Counted from the first letter of the stretch, positions 32,294 to 40,656 are shown. The stretch is DNA of 64,000 nt from Streptomyces gelaticus (GCF_014649535.1 NZ_BMTF01000011.1:124001-188000); one strand, 5' to 3'. Numbers and translations: made by a program. The notes: a model not told the origin generated them from the letters alone.

Positions 32294-33343
32294 CTAGGCG
32301 TCCGCGAAAAGGGCGCTGTAACCATTCAATGCGGGCTGACCGCCCAGATGTGCGTAAAGGACGGTGGAATCGCGGGCGATCTCGCCGCGGGCCACGAGGT
32401 CGGCCATTCCCGCCATCGACTTCCCCTCGTACACCGGGTCGGTGACCATGCCCTCGGTACGGGCGGCGAGCCGCATCGCGTCGAGGGTCGTGTCGTCCGG
32501 GATGCCGTAGGTGCCCGCGTGGTAGCGCTCGTCGAGCTCGATGTCGTCCACGGTGAGGTCCCGGCGCACCCCGATGAGCCGTGCGGTGCCGGCCGCGATC
32601 CGGGCGATCTGCTCGCGGGTACGGGCGGGCTCGGCGGAGGCGTCGATGCCCAGTACGCGGCGCGGGCGGGCTCCCGCCTCCTCCAGCGCGGCGAAGCCCG
32701 CGACCATGCCGGCCTGGGTGGAGCCGGTCACCGAGCAGACCACCACGGTGTCGAAGAACACGCCGAGTGCGCGCTCCTGCTCGGCGACCTCGTACGCCCA
32801 GTTCGCGAAGCCGAGCCCGCCCAGCGGGTGGTCTGACGCGCCCGCGGGGATGGGGTACGGCTTGCCGCCGCTCTCCTCCACCTCGCGCAGCGCCTGCTCC
32901 CAGCTCTCCTTGACGCCGATGCCGAACCCGGCGCGCACCAGGCGGACGTCGGCACCGGCCAGCCGGCTGATCAGGATGTTGCCGACCCTGTCGTAGACGG
33001 CGTCGGGCCACTCGACCCAGCTCTCCTGGACGAGTACGCACTTGAGACCGGCGCGGGCGGCGACGGCCGCGACCTGGCGGGTGTGGTTGGACTGGACGCC
33101 GCCGATGGACACAAGGGTGTCGCAGCCCTTCGCGAGGGCGTCGGCGACGAGGTATTCGAGCTTGCGGGTCTTGTTGCCGCCGTAGGCGATGCCGGAGTTG
33201 CAGTCCTCCCGCTTGGCCCAGATTCCGGCGCCGCCGAGGTGCTCGGTGAGCCGGTCGAGCCGGTGCACGGGCGAGGGACCGAAGAGGAGTGGGTAGCGGT
33301 CGTAGGAGGAGAGGGACGGGGAGGCGGACGTGGTGGTGGTCAT
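32294..33343 (-). CDS. acdS: 1-aminocyclopropane-1-carboxylate (ACC) deaminase
   Basis: This PLP enzyme splits ACC, the ethylene precursor of plants, to 2-oxobutanoate and ammonia. It has 349 residues, close to the usual 338. The PLP lysine is Lys58 in AYGGNKTRKLEYL, followed by SIGGVQSNHTRQVA. The two residues that separate true ACC deaminases from D-cysteine desulfhydrases are of the deaminase kind: Glu in VYEGKSMAGM and Leu in YAHLGGQPALNGY. The ATG at 33343 has GGGAG upstream. The FCD-type GntR gene lies 89 bases upstream on the same strand and probably controls it. The pair sits between the KimA-like gene and ceoBC, which suggests insertion into a conserved block. Confidence 0.88.
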   Translation of the reverse strand: MTTTTSASPSLSSYDRYPLLFGPSPVHRLDRLTEHLGGAGIWAKREDCNSGIAYGGNKTRKLEYLVADALAKGCDTLVSIGGVQSNHTRQVAAVAARAGLKCVLVQESWVEWPDAVYDRVGNILISRLAGADVRLVRAGFGIGVKESWEQALREVEESGGKPYPIPAGASDHPLGGLGFANWAYEVAEQERALGVFFDTVVVCSVTGSTQAGMVAGFAALEEAGARPRRVLGIDASAEPARTREQIARIAAGTARLIGVRRDLTVDDIELDERYHAGTYGIPDDTTLDAMRLAARTEGMVTDPVYEGKSMAGMADLVARGEIARDSTVLYAHLGGQPALNGYSALFADA

Positions 33344-33375
33344 GCGGGCTCCCTGGCTCGGTGGTGCGGCGGGGT

Positions 33376-33405
33376 GCGGAGTGGGGTGGTGCGGAGTGGG
33401 GTGGT
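33376..33405. repeat. Two tandem 15-bp repeats
   Basis: GCGGAGTGGGGTGGT occurs twice in tandem, flanked on both sides by partial copies (GGTGCGGCGGGGT before, GCGGCGGCC after). It fills most of the acdS/gntR gap and lies just upstream of the acdS ribosome binding site on the minus strand. Confidence 0.7.
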
Positions 33406-33432
33406 GCGGCGGCCCGTCGTCCGGTCGCCGGA

Positions 33433-34089
33433 CTACTCGGGCGGTTCGTCGGCGAGCTCTTCGAGCGCGCGCCAGATCTCGGCGGTGATCCGGGCCGCGG
33501 CCTCGGTGTCGCGTCCCGCACACGCCTCGATCAGCCGCTCGTGCAGCTCCGCGGAGCCGTGTGCGGAGCCGGCCGTGCCGAACTGCCGCCACTCCAGGCG
33601 CCGGATCAAGGGGGTGTAGCGCTCGACGGTGGCGGCCACGGCGCGGTTGCCGCAGGCGGTGACGAGGACGTCGTGGAGCTGGTCGTCGGCGCGCAGCGCG
33701 GCCGCCACGTCGCCGTGGCCGGTCGCGTCCCGGAACCGGTCGTTGGCCGCGCGCATCGCGGTGACGTCCGTGTCCGTGAGGCGCGGTACGGCGGCCCTGG
33801 CGGCCAGTTCCTGCATGGCCCGTACGACGGCCGCCGCGTCCCGGACGTCGCGCGGCACCAGCCGGGTCACCCGGGTGTAGCTCTGCGGTTTGGACTCGAC
33901 GAGGCCCTCGCCGGAGAGCCGGGACAGCGCGTCGCGGACCGGGGCCCGGGAGAGTCCGAGGCGTTCGGCGAGGTCGGCGTCGCGGACCGGAGCACCGGGC
34001 GGAAGGTCGCCGCGGACGATGGCGTCGCGGATCGTCTCGTAGGCGGTGTCCCGCAGCAGGGTCCGCCGGACGGGGCGCAAGGTCTCCAT
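33433..34089 (-). CDS. GntR-family regulator with FCD domain
   Basis: This 218-residue regulator has an N-terminal winged helix (RDAIVRGDLPPGAPVRDADL, then ERLGLSRAPVRDALSRLSGE) and an all-helical FCD effector domain from about residue 85. The FCD domain includes RDAAAVVRAMQELAARAAV and the metal-binding histidine region LHERLIEACAGRD. FCD regulators usually sense small carboxylates or amino acids. It is directly upstream of acdS in the same orientation, so an ACC-related ligand is a reasonable guess. The start ATG at 34089 has no ribosome binding site and lies 5 bases from a small palindrome, so the mRNA may be leaderless. Confidence 0.86.
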   Translation of the reverse strand: METLRPVRRTLLRDTAYETIRDAIVRGDLPPGAPVRDADLAERLGLSRAPVRDALSRLSGEGLVESKPQSYTRVTRLVPRDVRDAAAVVRAMQELAARAAVPRLTDTDVTAMRAANDRFRDATGHGDVAAALRADDQLHDVLVTACGNRAVAATVERYTPLIRRLEWRQFGTAGSAHGSAELHERLIEACAGRDTEAAARITAEIWRALEELADEPPE

Positions 34090-34094
34090 GAACT

Positions 34095-34109
34095 GACATG
34101 TTAGATGTC
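34095..34109. promoter_or_regulatory. Candidate operator at the FCD-GntR start
   Basis: GACAT and ATGTC flank GTTAG, a 15-base dyad with perfect 5-bp arms, placed just upstream of the gntR start codon. Autoregulation by the adjacent GntR protein would fit. The remaining leader up to 34408 holds a hairpin and no gene. Confidence 0.35.
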
Positions 34110-34295
34110 TGTTCTCTTCGGACTCAAGGCCTGGGCGGAGGCTCAAGGGTTCGTGCGGAAACTCAAGGGCCCGCGAAAACTCAAGGATTCGTACGTCGGC
34201 AGCCGCAATCAGCGGCCTTCGGCACCCATCGGGCAGGCCGCGGCGAAAGCGCACTCGGATGAGGCTTCGCACTCCGGGCCGCATAAGCTCATCCT

Positions 34296-34319
34296 GGGCA
34301 ACGGGACAGACCGTTGCCC
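34296..34319. terminator. Hairpin upstream of ceoB
   Basis: GGGCAACGG and CCGTTGCCC are perfect 9-bp arms around GACAGA. It lies 90 bases before ceoB, in the divergent region between gntR and ceoB. It may insulate the two promoters or act in the ceoB leader. Confidence 0.4.
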
Positions 34320-34408
34320 CGTTGTTTGCCCGGCAAGCTGAGAAAGAAGTGTGAGCAGGGTGTTTTCGCAGGTCAGCCGGACGACCAGGACTGCGAGGTA
34401 GGCGCAAG

Positions 34409-35077
34409 GTGCACATCGTCATCATGGGCTGCGGGCGAGTAGGTGCCGCTCTCGCGCAGACCCTGGAGCAGCAGGGGCACACGGTCGCCGTCATCGACCG
34501 GGACCCGACGGCGTTCCGTCGCCTCGGATCGGGATTCGGCGGACGACGTGTCACGGGTGTCGGCTTCGACCAGGACACCCTCCGCGAGGCGGGTATCGAG
34601 GAGGCCGGTGCGTTCGCCGCGGTGAGCAGCGGCGACAACTCGAACATCATCGCCGCCCGGGTGGCCCGCGAGATGTTCGGCATCGAGAATGTCGCGGCGC
34701 GCATCTACGACCCCCGGCGCGCCGAGGTCTACCAGCGTCTGGGTATCCCCACGGTCGCCACCGTGCGCTGGACCGCGGACCAGATGCTGCGGCGGCTGCT
34801 GCCTTCGGGCGCCGAGCCGCTGTGGCGGGATCCGAGCGGCGGTGTGCAGCTCGCGGAGGTGCACACCACACCTTCCTGGATCGGCCACAAGATCAGCACC
34901 CTGCAGGAGGAGACGGGCGTCCGCGTGGCATTCCTCACCCGGCTGGGCGAAGCCATACTGCCCACCTCGCAGACGGTGCTGCAGGAGGGCGACCTGGTCC
35001 ACGTGATGATGCGTACGGACGAGATCGCGAAGGTCGAGGCGGCCTTCGCCGAAGGGCCTGAGGAGGGCGGTCACTGA
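34409..35077 (+). CDS. ceoB: TrkA/RCK-type potassium regulatory protein CeoB
   Basis: This is a 222-residue cytoplasmic RCK protein that gates a potassium transporter. The N-terminal Rossmann fold begins at once with VHIVIMGCGRVGAALAQTLE (GxGxxG) and contains the acidic residue after the second strand (VAVIDRDPTAF). The TrkA_C domain follows from about residue 140 (VRVAFLTRLGEAILPTSQTV). The start is a GTG at 34409 preceded by AAGG. It overlaps ceoC by one base. No TrkH-type channel is encoded nearby. The KimA-like permease, 2.2 kb away on the other strand, is the closest candidate partner. Confidence 0.88.
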   Translation: MHIVIMGCGRVGAALAQTLEQQGHTVAVIDRDPTAFRRLGSGFGGRRVTGVGFDQDTLREAGIEEAGAFAAVSSGDNSNIIAARVAREMFGIENVAARIYDPRRAEVYQRLGIPTVATVRWTADQMLRRLLPSGAEPLWRDPSGGVQLAEVHTTPSWIGHKISTLQEETGVRVAFLTRLGEAILPTSQTVLQEGDLVHVMMRTDEIAKVEAAFAEGPEEGGH

Positions 35078-35754
35078 TGCGTGTCGCGATTGCCGGGGCC
35101 GGTGCGGTGGGCCGTTCCATCGCGGGCGAGCTGCTGGAGAACGGGCACGAGGTGCTGCTCGTCGACAAGGCACCGACGGCCATCTCGGTGGAGCGGGTGC
35201 CGATGGCCGAGTGGCTGCTGGCGGACGCCTGCGAGATCACCTCGCTCGACGAGGCGGCGCTTCAGCGCTGCAACGTCGTGATCGCCGCGACCGGAGACGA
35301 CAAGGTGAACCTGGTCGTCTCGCTGCTCGCCAAGACCGAGTACGGCGTGCCGAGGGTCGTCGCCCGGGTCAACAACCCGAAGAACGAGTGGCTGTTCAAC
35401 GAGGCCTGGGGCGTCGATGTGGCCGTCTCGACGCCGCGTCTGATGTCGGCCCTGGTCGAGGAGGCGGTGAGCGTCGGTGATCTGGTCCGGCTGCTGCGCT
35501 TCAGCCACGGTGACGCCAACCTGGTCGAGCTGACGCTGCCGCCGGAGTCGGCGCTGGCCGGCACCCAGGTCGGCGAGGTGGCCTGGCCCGAGGACACCTC
35601 GCTGGTCACCATCATCCGTGGTCAGCGTGTGCTGACGCCGAGCACCGAGGAGACCCTGGAGGCCGGTGACGAGCTGCTGTTCGTGGCCGCGCAGGCGCGC
35701 GAGGAGCAGTTGGAGGACCTGCTGTCGGTGCGGCGGGGCGACTCGGACGACTGA
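35077..35754 (+). CDS. ceoC: TrkA/RCK-type potassium regulatory protein CeoC
   Basis: This second RCK protein, 225 residues long, is paralogous to CeoB. The Rossmann motif is MRVAIAGAGAVGRSIAGELL, followed by LLVDKAPTAI. The C-terminal TrkA_C domain includes LAGTQVGEVAWPEDTSLVTI. Its ATG shares one base with the ceoB stop, so the two are translationally coupled and probably form a hetero-oligomeric ring. The transcript ends at the large hairpin at 35764-35828. Confidence 0.88.
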   Translation: MRVAIAGAGAVGRSIAGELLENGHEVLLVDKAPTAISVERVPMAEWLLADACEITSLDEAALQRCNVVIAATGDDKVNLVVSLLAKTEYGVPRVVARVNNPKNEWLFNEAWGVDVAVSTPRLMSALVEEAVSVGDLVRLLRFSHGDANLVELTLPPESALAGTQVGEVAWPEDTSLVTIIRGQRVLTPSTEETLEAGDELLFVAAQAREEQLEDLLSVRRGDSDD

Positions 35755-35763
35755 CCTGCGGGG

Positions 35764-35828
35764 CGGACGTACGGAGAAGGGGCCGGGAACCGTGTGACAC
35801 GGTTCCCGGCCCCTTCTCCGTACGTCCG
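35764..35828. terminator. Bidirectional terminator with perfect 32-bp arms
   Basis: The sequences 35764-35795 and 35797-35828 are exact reverse complements with one base between them (GGGAACCGTGT G ACACGGTTCCC at the tip). It lies between the convergent ceoC and DUF3159 genes and would stop transcription from both sides. Its length is unusual. Confidence 0.9.
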
Positions 35829-35855
35829 GCGAGCGCGGTGCTCGGACCTCTCGGC

Positions 35856-36611
35856 TCAGAACTCCTGGTTGCGCGCCGCGGCTGCCGCAGCTGCCGCCTT
35901 GCGCTCCTTCTCGGCCTGTTCCTCGGCCTCCATCTCGGCGAAGACATCGATGGGCGGCGGTGCCTTGGCGAGGAAGACCCAGGTCAGATAGACCGCGAGC
36001 AGGAACGGGGGGATCTTCAGGGCGACCAGGACCCAGCCGAACTGGGTGGTGTCGGCCCACCAGTACAGCGGGAAGAGGACCGCGCACTTGCCGAGCAGGA
36101 TCAGTCCCCAGGCGTAACTGGCCTTGGCGTAGGCCTTCTTGCGGCCGGGGTTCCGGGTGCGCCAGGAGAGGTTCTCCTTGAACACCGGCCCCAGGATCAG
36201 GCCGATCAGCGGCACCCCGGCGAGGGTGGTGATCAGGTAGGCGAGGGCCAGGCCGAACGTGTAGAGCATGCCGGGCAGATAGAAGTCCTTGGCATTGCCC
36301 GTCATCATCGCGAAGACCACACCGAAGGCCACACCGAAGACACCGCTGAAGGCGTGCTTGACGGTGTCCCTGCGGATCAGCCGCACGGCGACGAGGACCA
36401 GCGACACCACCAGGGCCGCGATGGCCGAGAGGTGGAGATCCTTGTTGACCGTGAAGATGGTGACGAACAGCAGCCCGGGGAGGACGGTCTCCACCATGCC
36501 CCGGGCACCGCCGAACGCCTCGAAGAGCGCGGCCTCGGTCACCGCCTTCGCATCGGTCGCCTGCTGGTCGGTGCGGTCCGTGTCGGACGTCGGCTTGTCG
36601 AGAGACGTCAC
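35856..36611 (-). CDS. DUF3159 membrane protein
   Basis: This 251-residue integral membrane protein has about six hydrophobic segments, an acidic hydrophilic N-terminus of about 45 residues and a charged alanine-rich C-tail (EMEAEEQAEKERKAAAAAAA). Family landmarks are FGGARGMVETVLPGLLFVTI and a GPVFKENLSWRTR loop. It is conserved next to ceoBC and the OB-fold gene in actinobacteria, and its function is unknown. The start is a GTG at 36611, three bases after the OB-fold gene stop, so the two form an operon. Confidence 0.85.
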   Translation of the reverse strand: MTSLDKPTSDTDRTDQQATDAKAVTEAALFEAFGGARGMVETVLPGLLFVTIFTVNKDLHLSAIAALVVSLVLVAVRLIRRDTVKHAFSGVFGVAFGVVFAMMTGNAKDFYLPGMLYTFGLALAYLITTLAGVPLIGLILGPVFKENLSWRTRNPGRKKAYAKASYAWGLILLGKCAVLFPLYWWADTTQFGWVLVALKIPPFLLAVYLTWVFLAKAPPPIDVFAEMEAEEQAEKERKAAAAAAAARNQEF

Positions 36612-36614
36612 CGG

Positions 36615-37031
36615 CTACTCCTTGCCGAGCGGTCGGAGTTCGTATTTGGGGTTGAACAGCACCCGGCGCCCATGACTCATGGCGATCCGGCCGGAGGCGA
36701 TGAGCTTGCGGCCCGGTTCTATGCCCACGATGGAGCGGCGGCCCAGCCAGACGACGTCCAGCGGCGCGGTGCCGTCGAAGAGCTCTGCCTCCAGGGCGGG
36801 CACTCCGGCGCGCGGCCGCAGGGTGACGGTCCGCAAGGTACCAGTCACCTTCACGATCTGGCGGTCGGTGCATTCGGAGATCCGCGTGCACCCCGAGGCC
36901 TGCGCGTCCTCCTGCAGCTCCTCGGACTCGAGGTCCTCCCGCGAGCTGGACAGCCGGTCGAGCATCCGCCGGAAGCGGCCCGACGGCTTCTCCGCCTTAC
37001 CGGGCTTGTCGGATCGAGGAACAGCACTCAT
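36615..37031 (-). CDS. OB-fold nucleic-acid-binding protein
   Basis: The 138-residue product has a basic, flexible N-terminus of about 45 residues, then an OB-fold: VKVTGTLRTVTLRPRAGVPA, then LEAELFDGTAPLDVVWLGRR, IVGIEPGRKLIASGRI and the closing RVLFNPKYELRPLG. OB-folds of this kind bind single-stranded DNA or RNA, as in RecG-like wedge domains. It precedes DUF3159 by three bases on the same strand, an arrangement I recall from mycobacteria. The biological role is unknown. Confidence 0.83.
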   Translation of the reverse strand: MSAVPRSDKPGKAEKPSGRFRRMLDRLSSSREDLESEELQEDAQASGCTRISECTDRQIVKVTGTLRTVTLRPRAGVPALEAELFDGTAPLDVVWLGRRSIVGIEPGRKLIASGRIAMSHGRRVLFNPKYELRPLGKE

Positions 37032-37128
37032 ACCCGAAGGGTACCGGTCCCGGCTGCTGCGGGCGGGCGCCCCGGTCTCACTCGAACGAGTGATCGGGGG
37101 GAGCCGCAGAACAGCTCCCGGCGCCCGT

Positions 37129-37821
37129 TCAGCCGCGTTCGAAGCGGTATCCCATGCCCGGCTCGGTGACGAAGTGCCGGGGGTGCGAGGGGTCGGCCTC
37201 CAGCTTGCGCCTCAGCTGGGCCATGTAGACCCGCAGATAGTTGGTCTCGGTGCCGTACGAGGGCCCCCAGACCTCCTGGAGCAGCTGCTTCTGGCTGACC
37301 AGCCGGCCGCTGTTGCGGACCAGGACCTCCAGCAGATGCCACTCGGTGGGGGTGAGCCGTACGTCGCGTCCCTCGCGGTGGACCTTCTTCGCCGCCAGGT
37401 CCACGGTGAACCCCTCGGTCTCGACGATCACGACGTCGTCGGAGCCGTGCTGCCCGACGGGTTCGGCGCGGCGGACCGAGGCGCGCAGCCGGGCCAGCAG
37501 CTCGTCCATGCCGAACGGCTTGGTGACGTAGTCGTCGGCGCCGGCGTCCAGTGCCTCCACCTTCTCGTCGGAGGTGTGGCGGGCGGAGAGCACCAGGATC
37601 GGCACCCGGGTCCAGCCGCGCAGCCCCTTGATCACCTCGACGCCGTCCATGTCCGGCAGCCCGAGGTCGAGGACGACGACATCGGGGTGGCGGGCGGCGG
37701 CGAGCTGGAGGGCGGTCGCGCCGTCGGGCGCCGCGTCCACCTCGTACTTGCGCGCCTTCAGGTTGATCACGAGGGCGCGTACGATCTGCGGCTCGTCGTC
37801 GACCACAAGCACCCGGGTCAT
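37129..37821 (-). CDS. kdpE: Response regulator KdpE
   Basis: This 230-residue OmpR-type regulator activates kdpFABC under potassium limitation or osmotic stress. The receiver domain has the acidic pair in VDDEPQ, the phospho-acceptor Asp52 in VVVLDLGLPDMDG, and Lys in YVTKPFGMDELL. The winged-helix effector domain ends in PSHPRHFVTEPGMGYRFERG. The ATG at 37821 begins at the conserved MTRVLVVDDE. It is 111 bases downstream of kdpD, separated by tandem repeats. Its likely targets lie about 7-11 kb away in this window. Confidence 0.9.
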   Translation of the reverse strand: MTRVLVVDDEPQIVRALVINLKARKYEVDAAPDGATALQLAAARHPDVVVLDLGLPDMDGVEVIKGLRGWTRVPILVLSARHTSDEKVEALDAGADDYVTKPFGMDELLARLRASVRRAEPVGQHGSDDVVIVETEGFTVDLAAKKVHREGRDVRLTPTEWHLLEVLVRNSGRLVSQKQLLQEVWGPSYGTETNYLRVYMAQLRRKLEADPSHPRHFVTEPGMGYRFERG

Positions 37822-37870
37822 GGGGGCCCTGCCTTTCTGCTGTACGGCGATCTCCCGGGACCTACCGGAG

Positions 37871-37951
37871 ATCATGAGGTGAACTGCGTGGTCATGCGGT
37901 GGACCGCGTGGTCGTTGAAGTGTCCCGCGTGGTCATGAGGTGACCCGCGCG
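37871..37951. repeat. Four imperfect 20-21-bp tandem repeats between kdpD and kdpE
   Basis: The units start at 37871, 37891, 37911 and 37932 and share GTCATGNGGTG and CCGCGTG cores. The array includes the kdpD stop codon (37933-37935). Read on the minus strand, three units contain an ATG, so it could affect translation of kdpE. Confidence 0.8.
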
Positions 37952-40476
37952 GGCAGGTCGGGGCTGACCGGAACGTATCCCGATGCCGCCTTGAGGGTCA
38001 GCACCATGGTGAGGCCGCCGCCGGGGGTGTCCTCGGCGTCCAGCGTGCCGCCCATGGACTCCACGAAGCCGCGGGCCACGGCGAGCCCCAGTCCCACGCC
38101 CGCGCCGCGCGGGGCGTCCCCGTAGCGCTGGAAGGGCTCGAAGATGCGCTCCTTGGCGTCGTCCGGGACGCCCGGGCCGCGGTCGGCCACCCGTAGCTCG
38201 ACACGCTCGCCGAGCGCGCTGGCGGCCACGGTGACGCGTTCCGCGTAGCGGCTGTACTTCACGGCGTTCTCGACGATGTTGGCGACGGCCCGCTCCAGCA
38301 GCCCGGGGTCGACCTCGACCATCGGCAGGGTCTCGGGGATGTCCAGGTCGACGCTGTCCTCGGGGACACCGCCGAGCGCCATCGGGACCACCTCGTCGAG
38401 GTCGATCTCGCGGATCAGCGGGGTGACGGTGCCGGTCTGGAGCCTGGACATGTCCAGCAGGTTGCCCACGAGGTGGTCGAGGCGGTCGGCGCCGTTCTCG
38501 ATGCCTTCCAGGAGTTCGGCCTGGTCCTCGTCGGACCAGGCGACGTCGTCGGAGCGCAGGGAGCTGACGGCGGCCTTGATGGCGGCGAGCGGGGTACGCA
38601 GGTCGTGGCTGACGGCGGCGAGGAGCGCCGTCCTGATCCGGTTGCCCTCGGCGAGTCGCCGGGCCTCCTCCGCCTCGTCGACCAGGCGCTGCCGGTCCAG
38701 TACGACGGCGGCCTGCGCGGCGAACGCGCCGAGGACCCGGCGGTCCTCGGCGGGCAGCACCCGGCCGGAGAGCGCCAGCGCCATGTGGTCGCCGACGGGC
38801 ATGTCCACATCGGCGTCCTCCGGCCGGGCCACCGGCCCCGGTCCGACGCTCCCGGCGCAGGTCCACGGGTCGACGTCGCTGCTGCGCTCCAGCAGGGCGA
38901 CGGACTCCATGCCGAAGGTCTCGCGGACCCGGTCGAGGAGCGCGTCCAGCGTCGTCTCGCCGCGCAGCACACTGCCGGCCAGGAAGGAGAGGATCTCCGA
39001 CTCGGCGCGCAGCCGGGCCGCCTGATGGGTGCGGCGGGCCGCCAGGTCGACGACCGAGGCGACCGAGACCGCCACCGCGAAGAAGATCACGATGGCGACG
39101 AAGTTCTCCGGGTCCTGCACGGTGAGGGTGTGGGTGGGCGGAGTGAACCAGTAGTTCAGCAGCAGCGAGCCGGCGGCGGCCGACGCGAGGGCCGGCAGCA
39201 GTCCGCCGAGCAGCGCGGCGCCCACGGTCAGGAAGAGGAAGAGCAGGACGTCGTTGGCGAGTCCGGGGCCGCTGTCCAGGCCGGCCAGGAGCAGGGTGAG
39301 GAGGGCCGGGCCGCCGACCCCGACCAGCCAGCCCCAGATGATCCGGGCCCGGCTGAGCCGGGCGCCGCGGGCGATGGGCAGACCGCGCCCCTTGGCGACC
39401 TCTTCGTGGGTGACGATGTGGACATCGAGGTCCGGCCCGGACTCCCGGGCGACGGTGGCGCCCACGCCCGGCCCGTAGATGTACTGCCAGGCCTTGCGGC
39501 GGCTGGAGCCGAGGACGATCTGCGTGGCGTTCACCCCCCGGGCGAATTCCAGGAGCGCCGACGGTATGTCGTCACCGATGACATGGTGGAACGTGCCACC
39601 GAGGTCCTCCACGAGGGTGCGCTGGACGGTGAGTTCCTTGGGGGAGGCGGAGGTCAGCCCGTCGCTGCGGGCGATGTAGACGGCGAGGATCTCGCTGCCC
39701 GACCCCTTGGCCGCCATCCGGGACGCGCGGCGGATGAGCGTACGGCCCTCGGGGCCGCCGGTGAGTCCGACGACGATACGTTCGCGGGCCTGCCAGGTGG
39801 TGCGGATGTTGTGCTCGCCGCGGTACTGCTGGAGGTACTCGTCGACCCGGTCGGCGACCCAGAGGAGGGCCAGCTCGCGCAGGGCGGTCAGGTTGCCGGG
39901 GCGGAAGTAGTTGGACAGCGAGGCATCGATCCGGTCCGGCTTGTAGATGTTGCCGTGGGCCATCCGGCGGCGCAGCGCCTGGGGCGACATGTCGACGAGT
40001 TCGATCTGGTCGGCCCTGCGGACGACCTCGTCGGGGACGGTCTCGCGCTGCCGCACGCCGGTTATCGCCTCGACGACGTCGCCGAGCGACTCCAGGTGCT
40101 GGATGTTGACGGTGGACACCACGTCGATTCCGGCCTGGAGGAGCTCTTCGACGTCCTGCCAGCGTTTGGCGTTGCGGGACCCCGGCACATTGGTGTGCGC
40201 CAGTTCGTCCACCAGGGCGACGGCGGGGGCGCGCTCCAGGACCGCGTCGACGTCCATCTCGGTGAAGACGGCGGAGCGGTACTCGATCTCACGGCGCCGG
40301 ACCTGCTCCAGGCCGTGCAGCATCACCTCGGTGCGCGGCCGGTCGTGGTGCTCCACGAAGGCGACGACGCAGTCGGTGCCCCGCTCCACGCGTCGATGGG
40401 CCTCGGAGAGCATCGCGTACGTCTTGCCGACGCCGGGTGCCGCACCCAGGTAGATCCGAAGCTTGCCGCGTGCCAT
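37933..40476 (-). CDS. kdpD: Sensor histidine kinase KdpD
   Basis: This 847-residue membrane sensor responds to potassium and ionic stress and phosphorylates KdpE. Domains in order are the N-terminal KdpD domain with Walker A (YLGAAPGVGKTYAML) and VALVDELAHTNVPGSRNAKR; a universal-stress-like domain (about 230-370); four clustered membrane helices (about 395-490); a GAF-like region; HisKA with the phospho-accepting His in AAVSHDLRTPLAAIK; and a HATPase with DRGPGVPDDAKERIFEPFQR. Length and order agree with other KdpD proteins. The start is the ATG at 40476 (MARGKLRIYLG). kdpFABC lies upstream on the same strand but is separated by an ABC ATPase and two peptidase genes, so kdpDE must have its own promoter. 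Confidence 0.92.
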   Translation of the reverse strand: MARGKLRIYLGAAPGVGKTYAMLSEAHRRVERGTDCVVAFVEHHDRPRTEVMLHGLEQVRRREIEYRSAVFTEMDVDAVLERAPAVALVDELAHTNVPGSRNAKRWQDVEELLQAGIDVVSTVNIQHLESLGDVVEAITGVRQRETVPDEVVRRADQIELVDMSPQALRRRMAHGNIYKPDRIDASLSNYFRPGNLTALRELALLWVADRVDEYLQQYRGEHNIRTTWQARERIVVGLTGGPEGRTLIRRASRMAAKGSGSEILAVYIARSDGLTSASPKELTVQRTLVEDLGGTFHHVIGDDIPSALLEFARGVNATQIVLGSSRRKAWQYIYGPGVGATVARESGPDLDVHIVTHEEVAKGRGLPIARGARLSRARIIWGWLVGVGGPALLTLLLAGLDSGPGLANDVLLFLFLTVGAALLGGLLPALASAAAGSLLLNYWFTPPTHTLTVQDPENFVAIVIFFAVAVSVASVVDLAARRTHQAARLRAESEILSFLAGSVLRGETTLDALLDRVRETFGMESVALLERSSDVDPWTCAGSVGPGPVARPEDADVDMPVGDHMALALSGRVLPAEDRRVLGAFAAQAAVVLDRQRLVDEAEEARRLAEGNRIRTALLAAVSHDLRTPLAAIKAAVSSLRSDDVAWSDEDQAELLEGIENGADRLDHLVGNLLDMSRLQTGTVTPLIREIDLDEVVPMALGGVPEDSVDLDIPETLPMVEVDPGLLERAVANIVENAVKYSRYAERVTVAASALGERVELRVADRGPGVPDDAKERIFEPFQRYGDAPRGAGVGLGLAVARGFVESMGGTLDAEDTPGGGLTMVLTLKAASGYVPVSPDLPARVTS

Positions 40477-40656
40477 GGCCCCATTGTCATCTCTTGAACG
40501 GGCTGCGTCCGACGGCAGCCGCTTCGAAGCTACCCCGCGCATTGTCGACAAATGAGGCGAGGGGTGGGGTGAGGGGCCGAATTGACAGGATTCTGACGCC
40601 ACGGACGGTCCCGGGAGGGACCTCGGGCCCCCTTCGAAGCCCTCCCCCGTTCTCCG

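Noticed and set aside
29244..32297. Long plus-strand open frame opposite the methyltransferase and permease genes
   Set aside because: It is an antisense shadow produced by high GC. Its translation is Gly/Asp/His/Arg-rich low complexity, and the minus-strand genes match known families.
38473..40497. Plus-strand open frame of over 600 codons opposite kdpD
   Set aside because: It lies entirely within kdpD on the other strand and has the repetitive composition of a GC-shadow frame. kdpD has every expected domain.
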